From assembly GCA_019044685.2 (NCBI GenBank), contig JAGTXX020000015.1, positions 1,798,001 through 1,862,000 of the forward strand: a DNA stretch of 64,000 nucleotides. Direction: 5' to 3'. The DNA is from Nannochloris sp. 'desiccata' (Eukaryota > Chlorophyta > Trebouxiophyceae > Chlorellales > Chlorellaceae). Positions 19,259 through 31,201 of this stretch are shown piece after piece; within the stretch, counting starts at the first letter, position 1; every line of letters starts with the position of its first letter. Position numbers and translations under genes: made by a program. A model generated the notes under the pieces. That model saw nothing but the letters and a program-made list of their open reading frames with translations. It ran no database searches and was not told the origin of the DNA.

Positions 19259-22200
19259 TCAGCCTTCTTCAAATGAACCTCCAGGCTCTAAAGGAGTCTC
19301 ACAGCTAAATCCATTCTTCATTCTACATTCAAAGTATCCCTCAGGATCAATCCCTTGTTCTAAAATTCTCCATGCTTTGCATTTTTCACAAAGAACCCAT
19401 TCGACTTCAGGGACAGTAGCAGCAGTAGGATCCGTAGGAGGCAGTGCTTCTAATGAATAATTTGCAGAAGGGTCAAAGGCAACGACAAAGTCTTCAACGC
19501 CACCACCCTGACCATAGTCTTCATAATAACCGTCGCCGCCAGCACCAGCAGTATTCCTTGCTGCAGCGATCTGGTCCAAGGCCATGGCAACAGCATGTTC
19601 ATTCTCAGGCCATTGTAATTTCTCTTCTACATATCCAACAATTCCTTCTGCGTATTCTATGCATCCAGGAAATGCAAACTTTCCTCCTGTGACCGGGTCA
19701 TTGTAAGCCTTGGCATTTGCTCGGATTTGACAAAGGTCCTTCATAACTGACTCAACATCGTAGTACTCCCCTCTTGCAGCCTTGGAACGGATTTTCTTCA
19801 GCCACATCGACTTGTTTTCTGGTACTTTGGTACGGTAATCAGGGACAGAAGCCAAGGAAACAGGGTCGCCGAAAATACTGAAATACGTAAGAGCGTTCTT
19901 TCCTGCTGTTTTTTTATGGGCATCACCTTCTTTCTTCATCAAATCCAAAATGCGGACAAATACAGCGCCTAATGCCTTGGCACCTGCAACTAGACCAGCA
20001 GTGCTTCCACGAGAAGAAGGAGCACTTCTATAGGCAGCAGCAGGAGCAGTGTACCCACCAGCCGCCTTACTTTTCTTCTTGCCGCCACCGCCTCCTCCAC
20101 TGCGTCTTCTTCTTGCATTAGGTGAATCAGTCATATCTGATCCATAATCCTCATCAAAATCTGCTTCATCATCGGTGTCTTCATCGTATGTATCACGTTT
20201 TCTACCGACAGCAGCAGATCGAGAGGAGGCTCGGGTCGGTTGTGGGATTGGGGCGACGGATTTTATACTGCGATTACCACCACGGGTTCTACGCCCAGAC
20301 CCACCCGTACCCGTACCAGTACGTTTTCTTCTACGTCCCTCACCGATGTATTCCTCATCATCATCGTCATCCTCATGGTAGTCTTCATCGCTCCACTGCT
20401 GCTGGCTCTCTCGGTACACTGGAACCGCCACAGCTGGAGCAGTAGCTGGAGCAGTACCTAAAGGAGCATTTGGATCCCATTCAACAGGCGCTACATCAAA
20501 TACAGCCTCTACTACAGTCGTAGTACCAACAATACCAGCTCCACGGACTCTATTCACTCTTGTTTTTAGCACTTCGGCTGGTTCATCGTCTTCTTCTAAC
20601 GCTCCCTCTTCCCTTAAATATTTATCAAACTCGTGGCCAGAGATGAACTGTGGTGATGCTTCACGTTGTTGCCGTTGTCTTTGTTTCTCCAACTGCTCCT
20701 CTGTCAACGGTGCTTTCTCCTTCTTGGGTTGTTTTGGCTGTTTTGGTTTTTTCGGCAGCGGGTGACCCTCCGCATCGACCTCAACTGGTTTAGGTTGACG
20801 AGGTACACGTGGCGCAGTAACTCTCTTCTTTTCTTTCACCAAGATGATACCTTCTTCCGCCAACTGTTCAGCATACGCATCGAATTCTTCATCGTCTTCT
20901 TCAATTTCTGAGTCGATGTCTTCAAAATCTTTCTCATAAAGGATTTCATCGACGTCCTCGTCGTCTGCATAATCGTCTTCTTTCTTTTTAGCAGCACGGG
21001 CACGACGAGCATTTCGTGGACCTACATGGACTGCTGGATAATCAAGACCATCATACAATTCATAATCTTCTTCAAGACCACCACCACGACCACCACGACC
21101 TCCGCCCCGGCCTCTCCCGCCACCTCGGGACCCTCTTCCACCACGAGAACCAGGGCCGCCGCCGCCTCTCCCACCACCGCGCCCACGGCCACGGCCCGTA
21201 CCTCGGCCACGTGCTGCATTGTAGCTTAACCGTTGTTGGGCCCGTGTAGCGTTGATAACGCGATTTCCAAAGCCCCAGGGGCCAGTAACCACCTGCCCTT
21301 CTTTCTGATATAGAGACGCTAACAAGAAAGGGCGATCTCTACCAGTGTAGATCACTTCATGGATCTTTTGGAAAGATCCATTGTGGCCACGGGCAAGTAC
21401 TTCACGACGAATGCGACGAGTTTGACCGGGGATCAATGGACCAGAAGAAGTATCTGTCTGTGCAGTTGTACCCGCAGTTGTACCACCAGCAGCAGCAGAG
21501 GTCGAAGGGCCTGTACTACCTCCACCATGTGCATCTGCAGGAGAAGAGCCGAGTAATCCGGCAGCACGCATTTCTTCTAATTGACGAGCCTCATCCTCAG
21601 GAGCAGGTGAACTATCTCTTCCCCCCTTTTTATTCTTTTTACCGGGGGAAGGCTCCCCGCCTTCATCTTCTCTCTCCTCTGCAGCCAACTCCGCCTCAAG
21701 CTCTGCTTCCAAAGCAGCCTGGTTACCTAGCTCTTCAGCAGCTGAGTCATTAAGTACCGACATTTGTTTATTAAAAATTTCCTGTGCCCGTTCACGATAC
21801 CTCTTTTGCAATTCAATCAACGTTGTTTTCTGGTGTCGGACATACTTTGCAATACCAGCAACACTTCCATCAGCAGCAGACGCATTAGCAAGCTGTCGAA
21901 CGAGATCAATACGTACCCAACGACCTAAAGGATCAATCTCCGCTGCGTCGAGACCGAAATCGATTAATTTCTTTTTAGCTTGCTCTGTCGTCATACGGCG
22001 GAGATCTGCATCTGTACCCTGTACTTTACCGCTACGTTGTTTATTTAGAGCCTTTGTGGGATCGTCATTTCCGGTACCTTTGTGTCGTACATCCCGTACA
22101 AAAGAATACCCAACACCTCGCCCACTAGGGTCACCTGGACCTAAAAGACGCATTGTAGCACGGCCTTCACGGAAAGATGACATGAAGGCATCAGTTAGAT

Positions 22201-25200
22201 TCCATGCAGCAGTAATGTATTGAGCTTCGACGGCTTTGGCAGCAGCTTGGGTCATTTCATCGGGAGGGAGCATTTCTGCTGCGAGACGGAGTTTGTCTGC
22301 CGCTACATTTCCATAATTGAATTTAACAGCTTTTAAGAGACCAGATTGTTGCATACGATATTCAGCAACACGACAAGATTCCAACACACACGCGTCCTCA
22401 GGGGTGAACTACAAGAAAAGAAAATGATCATTTTAAGAAGAAAGTCAAGGAATACGTAATTGGTAGAATAAAAATTACTTACCTTCCTTCTCAATTCAGG
22501 CTCCGACGGCATTCTGGCCCCCTCAGGCACTCTATAAAATTCATCCCCTGCTCTATCTTTATACCACAGAATCAATCCACACATATCTTTAATACAAATC
22601 CTAAGTGCAGTTTGAGGACGAGAAGGAAACAAGGTAGAAAGCTCTTTCAGAGAAACAGTAGGCACCTGTTCCGCTTGAAACTGAGTCTGATCAGGATTCT
22701 GTTCTTGCTTTTTCAACCTCCTCTCCTCTTTCAATTTCCGTTCTTTCAGAACCCGGAATACATGAACGAAAATCAAACGCTCTTCGAGATCTTTAAGATC
22801 ACGAGAGCCGGGTACTGGGATACGATGCAAGGGTAATTGTTGGCCCGACACGACTGCGCCGGTGATCTCACGAATGCTCATATAGCCCGAGGGGCCTCTC
22901 GTTAATAAGAAATCACTTTCTAAAGGGGCATGAGGAGCAGCAGGAGCTGTAAATAGACCCGTTTCTACAGATAACTGCGCTGCACCCGGTTCTATTTCAC
23001 CTAAAAAGGGAGATTCGTCGTCTTCGTTGATGGGGTTCATTGCCCCTACCCGCCATCGCTGCCCAGCTTGTGCTGCGGAGTTTCTAATTGTCTGATGACC
23101 AGTATCTCCAACGCTTTTACGGCGGTAATAGGTAGCTAAACGGGCACCCATACCAGGTCTATTCAGTAATAAAGGGGCGTCTTGTAAGTATTCTACCAGG
23201 ACAACTCTGCCAGGAGTCCCCGCCCTTAAATCTGAAAATAAAGTAAAGGCCATTGGTGGTCTTAATAGCGCAGAATTAGATTCATCAGGGACTGCGCCAA
23301 CCAAAGAAGTCGGTTTAATCTCTACTTCTCTATATGCTGCTACGATTTCCATTGTTTCTCTACCGCGCATTGGGATTCCGGACCTATTTAAAGGTCTATC
23401 TGAAGGTACGATCACCGGCCTTGGCTTTCCAGGTACTAGAAATAATGGAAGAGGGTATTTTTCATCTTTTTTAAGCTTCCACCCTGGTCGAATATACTCC
23501 CACATTTGAGCTGGAGTTTTTAAGGCGAGATCTACGTTGCGACTGAGCTTTGATGCACCAGTCAATGTTTCAACAACGACCGTCGAGTGTCGGGGGTATT
23601 GAGGGTTTCTAGTACCCTTTGCCGGCTCCAACGGCCACCAGAAACCACGTGGACGGTGATACAACATCAATTCCTTTAAATCTAAACTCAAAGGAATGGT
23701 AATCAACTCAGAAGCAGGCTTTGCGTGATGGACTGCGCGGACACCACCACTGCCTGCTCTTCGTTTTGGTTGTGCAAAATAATCATGATCTCTCGAAATA
23801 TTGATCTTGGCGAGCTCTAAAATAGCTTCGTTCGTAGATTCTACACCCTTGGCAGTGATAATGGCACGTTTTTGGTAGGGCATTACCGTTGCAGTGGATT
23901 CATTAATTAGTTTCTTGAATTCTAGGTTGTTTCTTTCAGCTTTCCGAGAGACGTTGTGCAAGACCAGGCTTGAATCGTTTAAGTCTAGAGTAAGAGGGAG
24001 ACTTTGTAAACGATCTGCAGCTGCAGATCCACCTTCTAGAATAACGTCTGATTCCCAGGTAGGCACACGAGAAGCAGCCACGATGGGTAAAGCAGGGACA
24101 TCCTCTTCTCCTATTTCATCCTCATCAGGGGCGGTGACATCAGTGGGAGCAGTGGGAGCAGCAGCAGGTGCAGTGGAATCTCCACTGGGTTGCCCTGTAG
24201 AAGGTCCCCCAACTGCAGCTGCTGATGCTGCAGCAGCACTAGAAGTGCCGGCTTCCTCTCCTCCTCCTACAGCAGCAACAGCAGCTGTTGAAGGAGTGGC
24301 CACAGCGGGCGCAGCAGCAACTCTAGGAAATAGCGCCTTGAGAGGGTTTGAATAACGTAGTATAGGAGCCGCATGCAGCGCATTTACGACATCTTCAGGA
24401 TCAGGGGCATCATCACCGGCACCAACACCAGCATCCCATGCTGCGACATGCTCTCGTGCTGCCTTTCTTTCAGCAGCTAGTTTCCGTATCAACACCACCT
24501 GTTCATTCTCTTCTTCTTCAGATTCGCCTTCCTCCATAGCATCTATTGTCTCCTGTTGTTCTTCAACATCGACAGCTGCAGCCACAGCCATCTCTACATC
24601 ACAACCACCAGCTCTATGCCCTGCTGCTCCTGCTTCTGACTGTACTGCTGCTCCGTCAGCTGGTTGTACTTCTTGTTCTTCATCATCAGTTTCATGTTCA
24701 GAAGAAGTATCGTTCACCCCTCTATCTAGGACACTACCAATAAGACCCGTATTGTTATTTATTTTCAATTCCCAGATCTGTTGGATCACAGGGTCAAATA
24801 CACAAGGAGGCAGTACAGCGAAGGAAGGACCAGTACTGGTGGACTTGGTAGCGCGAATGCGTTGCTGCTTTTGCCGTTTAGAAAGGAGAGAAGGAAAAGA
24901 AGTGCCTGCTTTGTCTACATCTTTGACAATAGCAGCAATAGAGGTAGCAATTTCCGGTGCAGCAGCCTCGCCGCCCTCAACAGCAGCAGCAGCAGCAGCA
25001 GCAGGTATTACCTCTTTCTCCTGTTGCTGTTGTTCGCTCCTCAACCCATCTTCTGTTAATCCTTCTCTTCCTGTGCCAATTGTAGCTTGTTCTCTCTGTA
25101 AGATCACATCCACACCCAGGTCCGCCAACTGCTCCGAGCCCGATTTTAATAATAAGAAAGCTTTATCAATTTCACTCTCTCCAGTAGGAGCAGGCACAGC

Positions 25201-26111
25201 TTGTTGTCCTCGGCCTTGTTGTTGCTGGGATGTAATTGTAGCGTCTGAGAAGCGTACTTTACGCCCCCGTTGCTGCGCAGCAGTAGAAGATTGCTTGCTT
25301 ACCGAACGGAAAAGGTCAGTGAAAGCTAAAACAGCATCACCGTGTAGGTCTTTACTCAGCATAGGGAGATGAATTCCTCTAGACAGGGCAATATTTGCTT
25401 GAGAAGTAGGGTCTCCGATTATTATTGGAGCTGCTGGTGGTGGTTGCTGAGCCTGTGCTGCTGCTGCTGGAATTTTAGCGGGAGCGGGAGCAGGTTGCTG
25501 TGCTGCTGGTGCTTCTTCTTCTTCATCAAAATCATAATCCTCGTCCTCAGCTTCCCCTCCAGTCGCTAACGCAGCACCTACCGCAGCGTAAACTACAGGG
25601 GCTGGAGCTGGCGCAGAAGCATCTTCTATGAGTTCATCTTCATCAGCAAAATCTAAAGCATCCGCTGCTTGCTGAATACGCTCACCAGCCTCGTCCTTGC
25701 CAGCGACTGCTTCTCCTTCAGCAAAGTCAACCTGCAGTATTTAAGTATATTTGTACAGGTTAGTATACAGAAGGAGGCAAAACAGCAAGGCTGTCTAGCA
25801 AAAAATATTAGAAGAGGACGGCAAGACAGAAATTATTTGAATTCCTTACCAACTGGGTTCCTAGGCCGATTTTAGTCAAGCCTGCGAGGTGTTGGCGAGC
25901 ATCCTACAGATATTCGAAAGTTTGAGAGTGGATTAGTCGTTATTTAGCGCTCTTGGAGTAAGAACTATTTTTGATCACAATTTAAATATATTAATCTTAC
26001 CTCATCCAAGTAGTCTGCGTCCACTTTATTTCCTTCATCAAGGTTACCCAGCCAGAACAACTCCATCGGCACGCCGCCGTTATCCTCGTTATGCTCGTCC
26101 CCGTCACTCAT
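19259..26111 (-). CDS. TAF1: TAF1, largest TFIID subunit, with bromodomain and CW-like zinc finger
   Basis: This is the TFIID scaffold subunit used in RNA polymerase II initiation. Four phase-0 exons fit: 26001-26111, 25850-25903, 22483-25731 and 19259-22408 (introns of 97, 118 and 74 nt), giving 2187 residues. The N terminus has the conserved LGNLDEGNKVDADYLDE. A long acidic/Ala/Gln-rich region follows, then the DUF3591 (TAF7-binding/HAT) core from about residue 742: YHRPRGFWWPLEP, ESDFLLTRGPSGYMSIREI and, across the last intron, FTPEDACVLESCRVAEYRM and LGPGDPSGRGVGYSFVR. A Gly/Arg-rich segment and acidic blocks follow. The C terminus has one bromodomain (about 1941-2085; ends near RANAKAYNDPV) and a CW-type finger (about 2137-2180; WVLCEKCKAWRIL, then two more Cys). 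The TAF1 call is firm; the finger was judged by eye. Confidence 0.92.
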
Positions 26112-26505
26112 CTTTTACAAAATTGAATTTATTAATCCTTTGTTGTCCAAGCTTTCAAAAATACAAGGGGTCAAGTCTTCATAACATTTCTTTTGTCATT
26201 TTTTATTTTCGTTTTAATTATTTTATGCTGCACTGGCCCAGAGTAAGATTTGTTTTTCTGCCCACGGCCGCTTCCTCCACTGGGAAAAGCCTGCCTAAGT
26301 CTACTCAAGAAGCAGAGATGATACAAGGCCAATCGCCAGACGAATAGAGTACATTACATATACAAAGAGTATAAGGAAAGAGTAGGACACAGTAGTACAC
26401 GATTACAATGATAAAAGAGGTACCAAGAGAGAAACGAGGGCGATTCGAGTTTTTTCATATTCCAAATGAAAAAGCATACACCTCCCCCCAAATCTACTTT
26501 TTATA
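26112..26505. other. TAF1 upstream / EF-hand gene 3' flank
   Basis: Both flanking genes are on the minus strand, so this gap holds the TAF1 promoter and the 3' flank of the EF-hand gene (minus-strand TGTAA at 26403-26407). No further feature is seen. Confidence 0.45.
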
Positions 26506-27024
26506 CTATCTTGTATTCGATGCTGCGTATAAGAATTGATTCATAGTCAAGCTCACCGTTCCTCTACCCTGAGGATCAAACCCTTTGAATGTTGCAGTCA
26601 GGCTGCGTAGATACGAACCGATGCCAATCATCTCAGTCAAGCCAAATAAAGAATCTCTCGTAGGATCAAATGCTAGACACATGGCACTAAACGCGGGGCC
26701 ATCAATCCATGAATATCCTAATATATCTAACGCAGATTTGAGCTGGGTTGAATTGATTTGTGTAGCTGTTGGGGAGCCAGCCGCTTGTGCAAATGCCGCT
26801 TGCAGTTGAAATAGAAATCTGTGTAGCCCAGCAAATTCTTGAAAGTCGATTCTGCCATTGCCGTTATTGTCGTTGATTCTAATTAGCAAAGCGCAGGATG
26901 TTAAACTGAGGGTGTAACCGCCTTTAACTAATGCCCGCTGCAGCTCGTTGACATCTATAAAACCTGACTTGTCCTCGTCGACTGCTGCGAAAGTAGCTTG
27001 AATCTCTTTTAATGAAGCATCCAT
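26506..27024 (-). CDS. EF-hand calcium-binding protein (penta-EF-hand type)
   Basis: This 172-residue single-exon protein has a canonical first EF-hand loop (DEDKSGFIDVNE) and a second (DNNGNGRIDFQE), each with the acidic residues and Gly at position 6 needed for calcium. Two further helix-loop-helix units (around DPTRDSLFGLTE and DPQGRGTVSLTM) are degenerate. Hand spacing and the long helix after the second hand (FLFQLQAAFAQA) resemble the sorcin/ALG-2 penta-EF-hand family, in which calcium drives binding to membrane or ESCRT partners. The usual Gly/Pro-rich N-terminal tail is missing. Calcium binding is well supported; the subfamily is inference. Confidence 0.82.
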   Translation of the reverse strand: MDASLKEIQATFAAVDEDKSGFIDVNELQRALVKGGYTLSLTSCALLIRINDNNGNGRIDFQEFAGLHRFLFQLQAAFAQAAGSPTATQINSTQLKSALDILGYSWIDGPAFSAMCLAFDPTRDSLFGLTEMIGIGSYLRSLTATFKGFDPQGRGTVSLTMNQFLYAASNTR

Positions 27025-27586
27025 AGCCTTAAACGAACGTTATTTTATGTGTTCAAGAGTAATTGGATTTGTATCTACAGAAAGATTGTCGAATCTTAAT
27101 TTAGATTTAAATATTATTTATGGGCAGCAACGATATGTGTGATGAATATAGGCTCTTTCTGAATGAAGAGTCTTCAATAAATGACATTAAGCTAGAAGTC
27201 CTTGCTAAGCGCGCTTGAGATAATACAGAAGCAGGAAAGGGCATCTTGGATGCTGGCAGCGCCCATCCTCGTAAGAAGCCTTCTTGAAGATCTCCTAGGG
27301 CTATGTTATTATCTAAAATGCTTCTGCTTACAGGGGTAAAATAGTCCAATCATATCGTCAGATCAACGCGTTTAAATAAAAATACAAGATCTATACGGGG
27401 CAGTTACAACTCCAAAACCCCAACCCTGTTGCTTTTTCCCGGCCACCGCAAGTGCTCCAGCAGAAAGAAAATGGAAAGAAAGATATAGATAAAAATCAGG
27501 TAGTTCGTAGGGAATGAGTGGGTGTCATGGTGTAGTCGATGGTCAATGTATGTATTACTAGATTATCACAGTCGGTAGCATGGTTT
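27025..27586. other. EF-hand gene upstream / telobox-Myb gene 3' flank
   Basis: This holds the EF-hand gene promoter and the 3' flank of the next minus-strand gene, with a minus-strand TGTAA at 27404-27408. An 80-codon minus-strand open frame (27107-27349) does not begin with ATG and resembles no family, so it is not called. Confidence 0.45.
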
Positions 27587-29176
27587 TTATTTTTTGCTCC
27601 TAGTTTCCATTCTCTGATTGTTTGCCTCGGATTTTTTCGATTTCTTTCTTCCACTGCCGCCCTTTTTCTTGGCCTTTTTCGCAGGACGAGCTGTCTCTGC
27701 ATCACCATCATTTGCTTCCACCTCTCCTTCACTCTCCCTTTGGTCTTGTACTTCAGTTGTCTGAGCAGCAGCATCCTCGATAACAACATCTTCCTCTTCC
27801 TCCTCATCGTCGATGACTTTTTCCTCCTCTTGTTCTTCAACACGAACAGTTTTTTGACGACCGGATGTTCTCCTGATGTTTGCCTTATTTTTCCCTACCG
27901 CAGTAGTAGTACCAAATTCTGCGTCTACCCATTTCTGAATCCACATTTCTTCAACAGCTAACGCCTCTGGATGGTTTCTATGTGCCTTGTCACCCTTGTG
28001 TCCAGCCAAATTACGCCATTTGTCCTTCAAATCTACCTGTGTACGGTAGTATTCACGTCCATTTGTACCAGGAACAGGACCCCAGATATCTCGATTGTCG
28101 GCTTCGATCTGTGCCCAAGCACCGGGACCGTGTTTGCGACAGGCTTCGATCAATCGATCAACTTCTTCTTCAGTCCAACGTTTATTTCTACGGCGAGGAG
28201 GCGCTGAAGCGGGTGCCTCTTCCAAGGAGGCACGGCGTAAAGCTTCGGGAACGGGTCTTGCGTTGTTTTGTGGGAAGGTTGGACGAGCAGGGGATACCAA
28301 GATCCTGCCGGCATTGTTGTTGCTGTTGTCATTAGCACCTGTAAAAGCAGCAGCAGCGAGAAGGATTTGCGCCTGTGCAGCTGCCTGCTGCAAAGGATCT
28401 TCTCCACCGGCTCTTTGTAATTGAGCCATAGCCTGCTGTAACATAGGGTTAAGAATCTGGGAAGTAGGCAGGGAGACGTTTCTTTGAGGGATTGCTGCGG
28501 CAAGGCGAGACGGGGATGGAATAGGAACACGAGAAGGAGATGGCCCCGCTGGTTCTGGCTCTGCCAATGGCTGGCCAGGGATATAGTTGCCAGAATTGAT
28601 ATCATCGTTTACCACTTGTAACAAGGTAGGTCCCATAGCAGCTTGAGCCTCAAGAGCATAACGAACGATTCCATTGAGTGCGTTGTCTCCATCGAGCTGG
28701 CGGTCAATGTGAGCTCTGAAGCCAGGCAGGGTCACTGCTTTCTGCAGTTCATCAAATCGCTTTCTTTCATGAGCTTCAGGTTGTTGACCAAATGTGCTGC
28801 GAATCAGGGTTAACAGCTCGCGGGAATTGACTTTAACAGAATTGCGCCAGCCCTGGGCGACCAATACTGTCTTGACTTGGGTCATCAGCTCTGGAGGGGG
28901 CATAAGCTCCTCCTTCTTCTCGAACAAAATCTCATCCTGTGTTTGATTGAGCAAAGTCGAGATTTTCTGTAGGTCCTCAAGGGTCTCGCCAGTAATTTCT
29001 GTTGTCAAAGAAAATCCTGCAAGCATCAAGCGCACTTTAAGAGGCTCTTCAAGAACTTCCAAACCTCTCGTCTCAGTGACATACTTAATAAGATCAACAA
29101 GAGTTTCAGCCTTGAGGTTCTCTGTGGCCAGCTGCTCCAGGCACCACAAGATTGTGCTATCAGGTTGGGAAGCCAT
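27587..29176 (-). CDS. Telobox-Myb protein, probable double-strand telomere-binding factor
   Basis: This 529-residue single-exon protein carries a Myb/SANT domain at about residues 327-392: RRRNKRWTEEEVDRLIEACRK (first helix), GAWAQIEAD, and VDLKDKWRNL, the telobox signature of TRF1/2, yeast Tbf1 and plant TRP/TRFL proteins that read the telomere repeat. The N-terminal 200 residues are helical without a motif I can name and might form a dimerisation domain. A Pro/Ser/Gln-rich linker sits between. The C terminus is acidic and then strongly basic (KKAKKKGGSGRKKSKK), a likely nuclear localisation and DNA-contact region. Telomere-like repeats lie just upstream of the gene. Telomere binding is inferred from the Myb signature; such proteins can also act at teloboxes in promoters. 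Confidence 0.83.
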   Translation of the reverse strand: MASQPDSTILWCLEQLATENLKAETLVDLIKYVTETRGLEVLEEPLKVRLMLAGFSLTTEITGETLEDLQKISTLLNQTQDEILFEKKEELMPPPELMTQVKTVLVAQGWRNSVKVNSRELLTLIRSTFGQQPEAHERKRFDELQKAVTLPGFRAHIDRQLDGDNALNGIVRYALEAQAAMGPTLLQVVNDDINSGNYIPGQPLAEPEPAGPSPSRVPIPSPSRLAAAIPQRNVSLPTSQILNPMLQQAMAQLQRAGGEDPLQQAAAQAQILLAAAAFTGANDNSNNNAGRILVSPARPTFPQNNARPVPEALRRASLEEAPASAPPRRRNKRWTEEEVDRLIEACRKHGPGAWAQIEADNRDIWGPVPGTNGREYYRTQVDLKDKWRNLAGHKGDKAHRNHPEALAVEEMWIQKWVDAEFGTTTAVGKNKANIRRTSGRQKTVRVEEQEEEKVIDDEEEEEDVVIEDAAAQTTEVQDQRESEGEVEANDGDAETARPAKKAKKKGGSGRKKSKKSEANNQRMETRSKK

Positions 29177-30054
29177 GATTTACAACCGTCGAGGTCGATA
29201 GGCACGGTGCGCACGCTTACAGGCACCGTACAAATTTTAAGAAATTATTCAAGAACAAGAATTTATTGGAGAAAGGCTATTTCACTGGATATACAAATAA
29301 AAATCCTAAGGGTTGTTGATCAGGGTGTTAAAAAACCCTAAAAACCCCTAAAAACCCCCACTCTGAAAACCCCACAAACTCCGAGTGCTAAATTTCTAAT
29401 GCCGGCTTCAGTAGCAGCCCTTGGTGTATGACACTTTTTTAAGCAGAAAGGAGGCGGGATGCTCTTAAGGCGTTGCCTAACCTTCAGACTGGTTGACCCT
29501 GGCCTGACGACTTGTCGACATCACTGTAAGCTGTCAGAAGTTTATAGTATCTTGGAACTTTTCTAAACGACCCGTAAATTGTATAAATATGCACATTATG
29601 ATGGGATTTACGATAGAAAAGGGAGGGAGTGAGAGACTAGTATGCCCTTACAAGTTATCTGCAGCGGTGGAGGCAGCTGGCGGTGAGACTATGCTGTCAT
29701 AGTTGCGCTGATAAACACTGGCAACCTTTAGCGACTGAAAGTTGGTGTACCTAAGAGAAAAATGTGTTTATGGGACCCTCGATGTCTTGGTGCCATTTCC
29801 GTGAAGATGCTCTTATCCGAAACAAATAACGGTCTCCTTGGGGTGCCTTGTTGCCAGAGAGCTTGAACTTGAAGAGAGAAGCAGAAAGTCAGCCTGAGGA
29901 GCCCACGACGTCCATATCCAAAACATATTTTTTCAGCTAAGAACCCACTTTATTCCCAAATGGAGCTATTTAGCAAGCAGATCCGCTATAAAGGAATGAA
30001 AACAACGCCAAGAGAGGAAATGAAATCACCAAATAGCAACTAATTTTGATCACT
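29177..30054. other. Long divergent intergenic region
   Basis: This 878-base gap separates the telobox-Myb gene (minus) from the BRIP-like gene (plus). Its left part contains the telomere-like repeats described separately. From 29400 to 29950 the sequence is of mixed composition without an open frame of note; a noncoding RNA is possible but I recognise no known RNA motif. Confidence 0.45.
29331..29370. promoter_or_regulatory. Telobox cluster upstream of telobox-Myb gene
   Basis: Two tandem CCCTAAAAA-type units lie here, followed by runs of C and A. The exact plant telobox AAACCCTAA occurs at 29333-29341, about 157 bases upstream of the telobox-Myb start codon. Teloboxes are known promoter elements of plant growth and ribosomal genes, and the repeat also resembles the green algal telomere repeat. 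Regulation of this gene by its own product is inference. Confidence 0.6.
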
Positions 30055-31074
30055 ATGCCAACGTGAGTGCATTAAATACACTAAAAGCAAGTCCAATCTA
30101 TATTAAAAGATCCAAATCCAATTTCTTATTTATTTTCTTCGCTCTGATTTACCTACAGACGGATTTCTAATCGAACAGCGGCCACCGGTGGCACCAAGCG
30201 AACTGCGCCACTCACTGGGCCTCATATAGCTGAAGTAGCAGAGCAGGATTGCAAGAAAGTATGCAATCCTGATTTCAATAGACCATTTACTAACTTAGAA
30301 GACGCTGTAGATCGTCTCTTGCCATACCACGTACGTTTTCTCTTTAAATTAACTTCGTGTCAATTCGTTGCCGCTCCAACCTTTAGTGATCCTCATTAAC
30401 CTAATAAGCTACACTAATTACACTACATTTTCTAAATAATCCCACCTTCCCTATTAAAACAGATTCTAGATACTGAAGAAGAAGCTGAAACTGACCTTAA
30501 AGAAGCAGAAGAGGCAGGGTCCTCGCTTGCACTAACCCGATGGGATGCCTGGCAAGGCTATGCAATCAAAAGAGCAAACGATATCGAAAAGACGAAATGG
30601 AAATTAAACGATAGAATAGACGCAGCTGAGAAGCTTGCATTTGAAACGTCAGAAACAATACGTTTAGCACTGCATACCTACGCTGCAGCAGAGGCCGAGC
30701 GGGATGTAGAAGCGGAGAAGCGACGGAGGGCAGCAGCGTTAGCAGCACGTCTTGAAGCTGAGAAGAAGATAAAGTTAGAGGCGATGAAAATGCAGCAACA
30801 ATTGGCGCTACAAATGCAAATGCAGATGGCGGTAAATGCACAAGCAGTAGAAGCAGCAGCACGAGAAAAGGCAGCCCAAGACGCAAAGACAGCTGGGGCA
30901 ATTTCAAACGCTGTGGCAAGTGCCCCTGCTGTGGCTGTGCCTGTCGCTGCTCCAGCCCCCGTTCCTGCCCCAGCTCCTATACCTGCCCCACCACCTGCTC
31001 CTGTTGTGAAGACCGAAGAAGATAAAAGGAAAGATCTTTTAATGATGGGAAAGAAACTAAAATCGAAAAAATAA
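30055..31074 (+). CDS. BRIP/GLTSCR1-like SWI/SNF subunit
   Basis: Three exons fit: 30055-30062, 30159-30330 and 30463-31074, giving 263 residues; introns are 96 and 132 nt, GT-AG. Exon 1 holds only MP and two bases of the third codon. The conserved GLTSCR1/BRIP region spans the second junction: NPDFNRPFTNLEDAVDRLLP then YHILDTEEE, close to the human GLTSCR1 and Arabidopsis BRIP pattern in which this segment binds the Brahma/SWI/SNF assembly. A long Ala/Glu/Lys helix follows (coiled coil, about 130-215), then a Pro/Ala-rich stretch and a basic end (GKKLKSKK). It is shorter than animal homologues and nearly reduced to the core domain. A chromatin-remodelling role is inferred from the family. 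Confidence 0.75.
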
Positions 31075-31201
31075 AAGCTCATTTTTTCCCACCTTCAATC
31101 TTTTTTTATAAAATTGACTATTTTTTTCTTCCTCTTTACTTTAAAAAAATAACTATGTCGATACACACCCTCAAAAGTCACAGAATGGGTAAGTAAATGT
31201 A

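Noticed and set aside
27107..27349. 80-codon minus-strand open frame
   Set aside because: It begins with TTG, has no ATG near its start and resembles nothing; it lies in a 3' flank.
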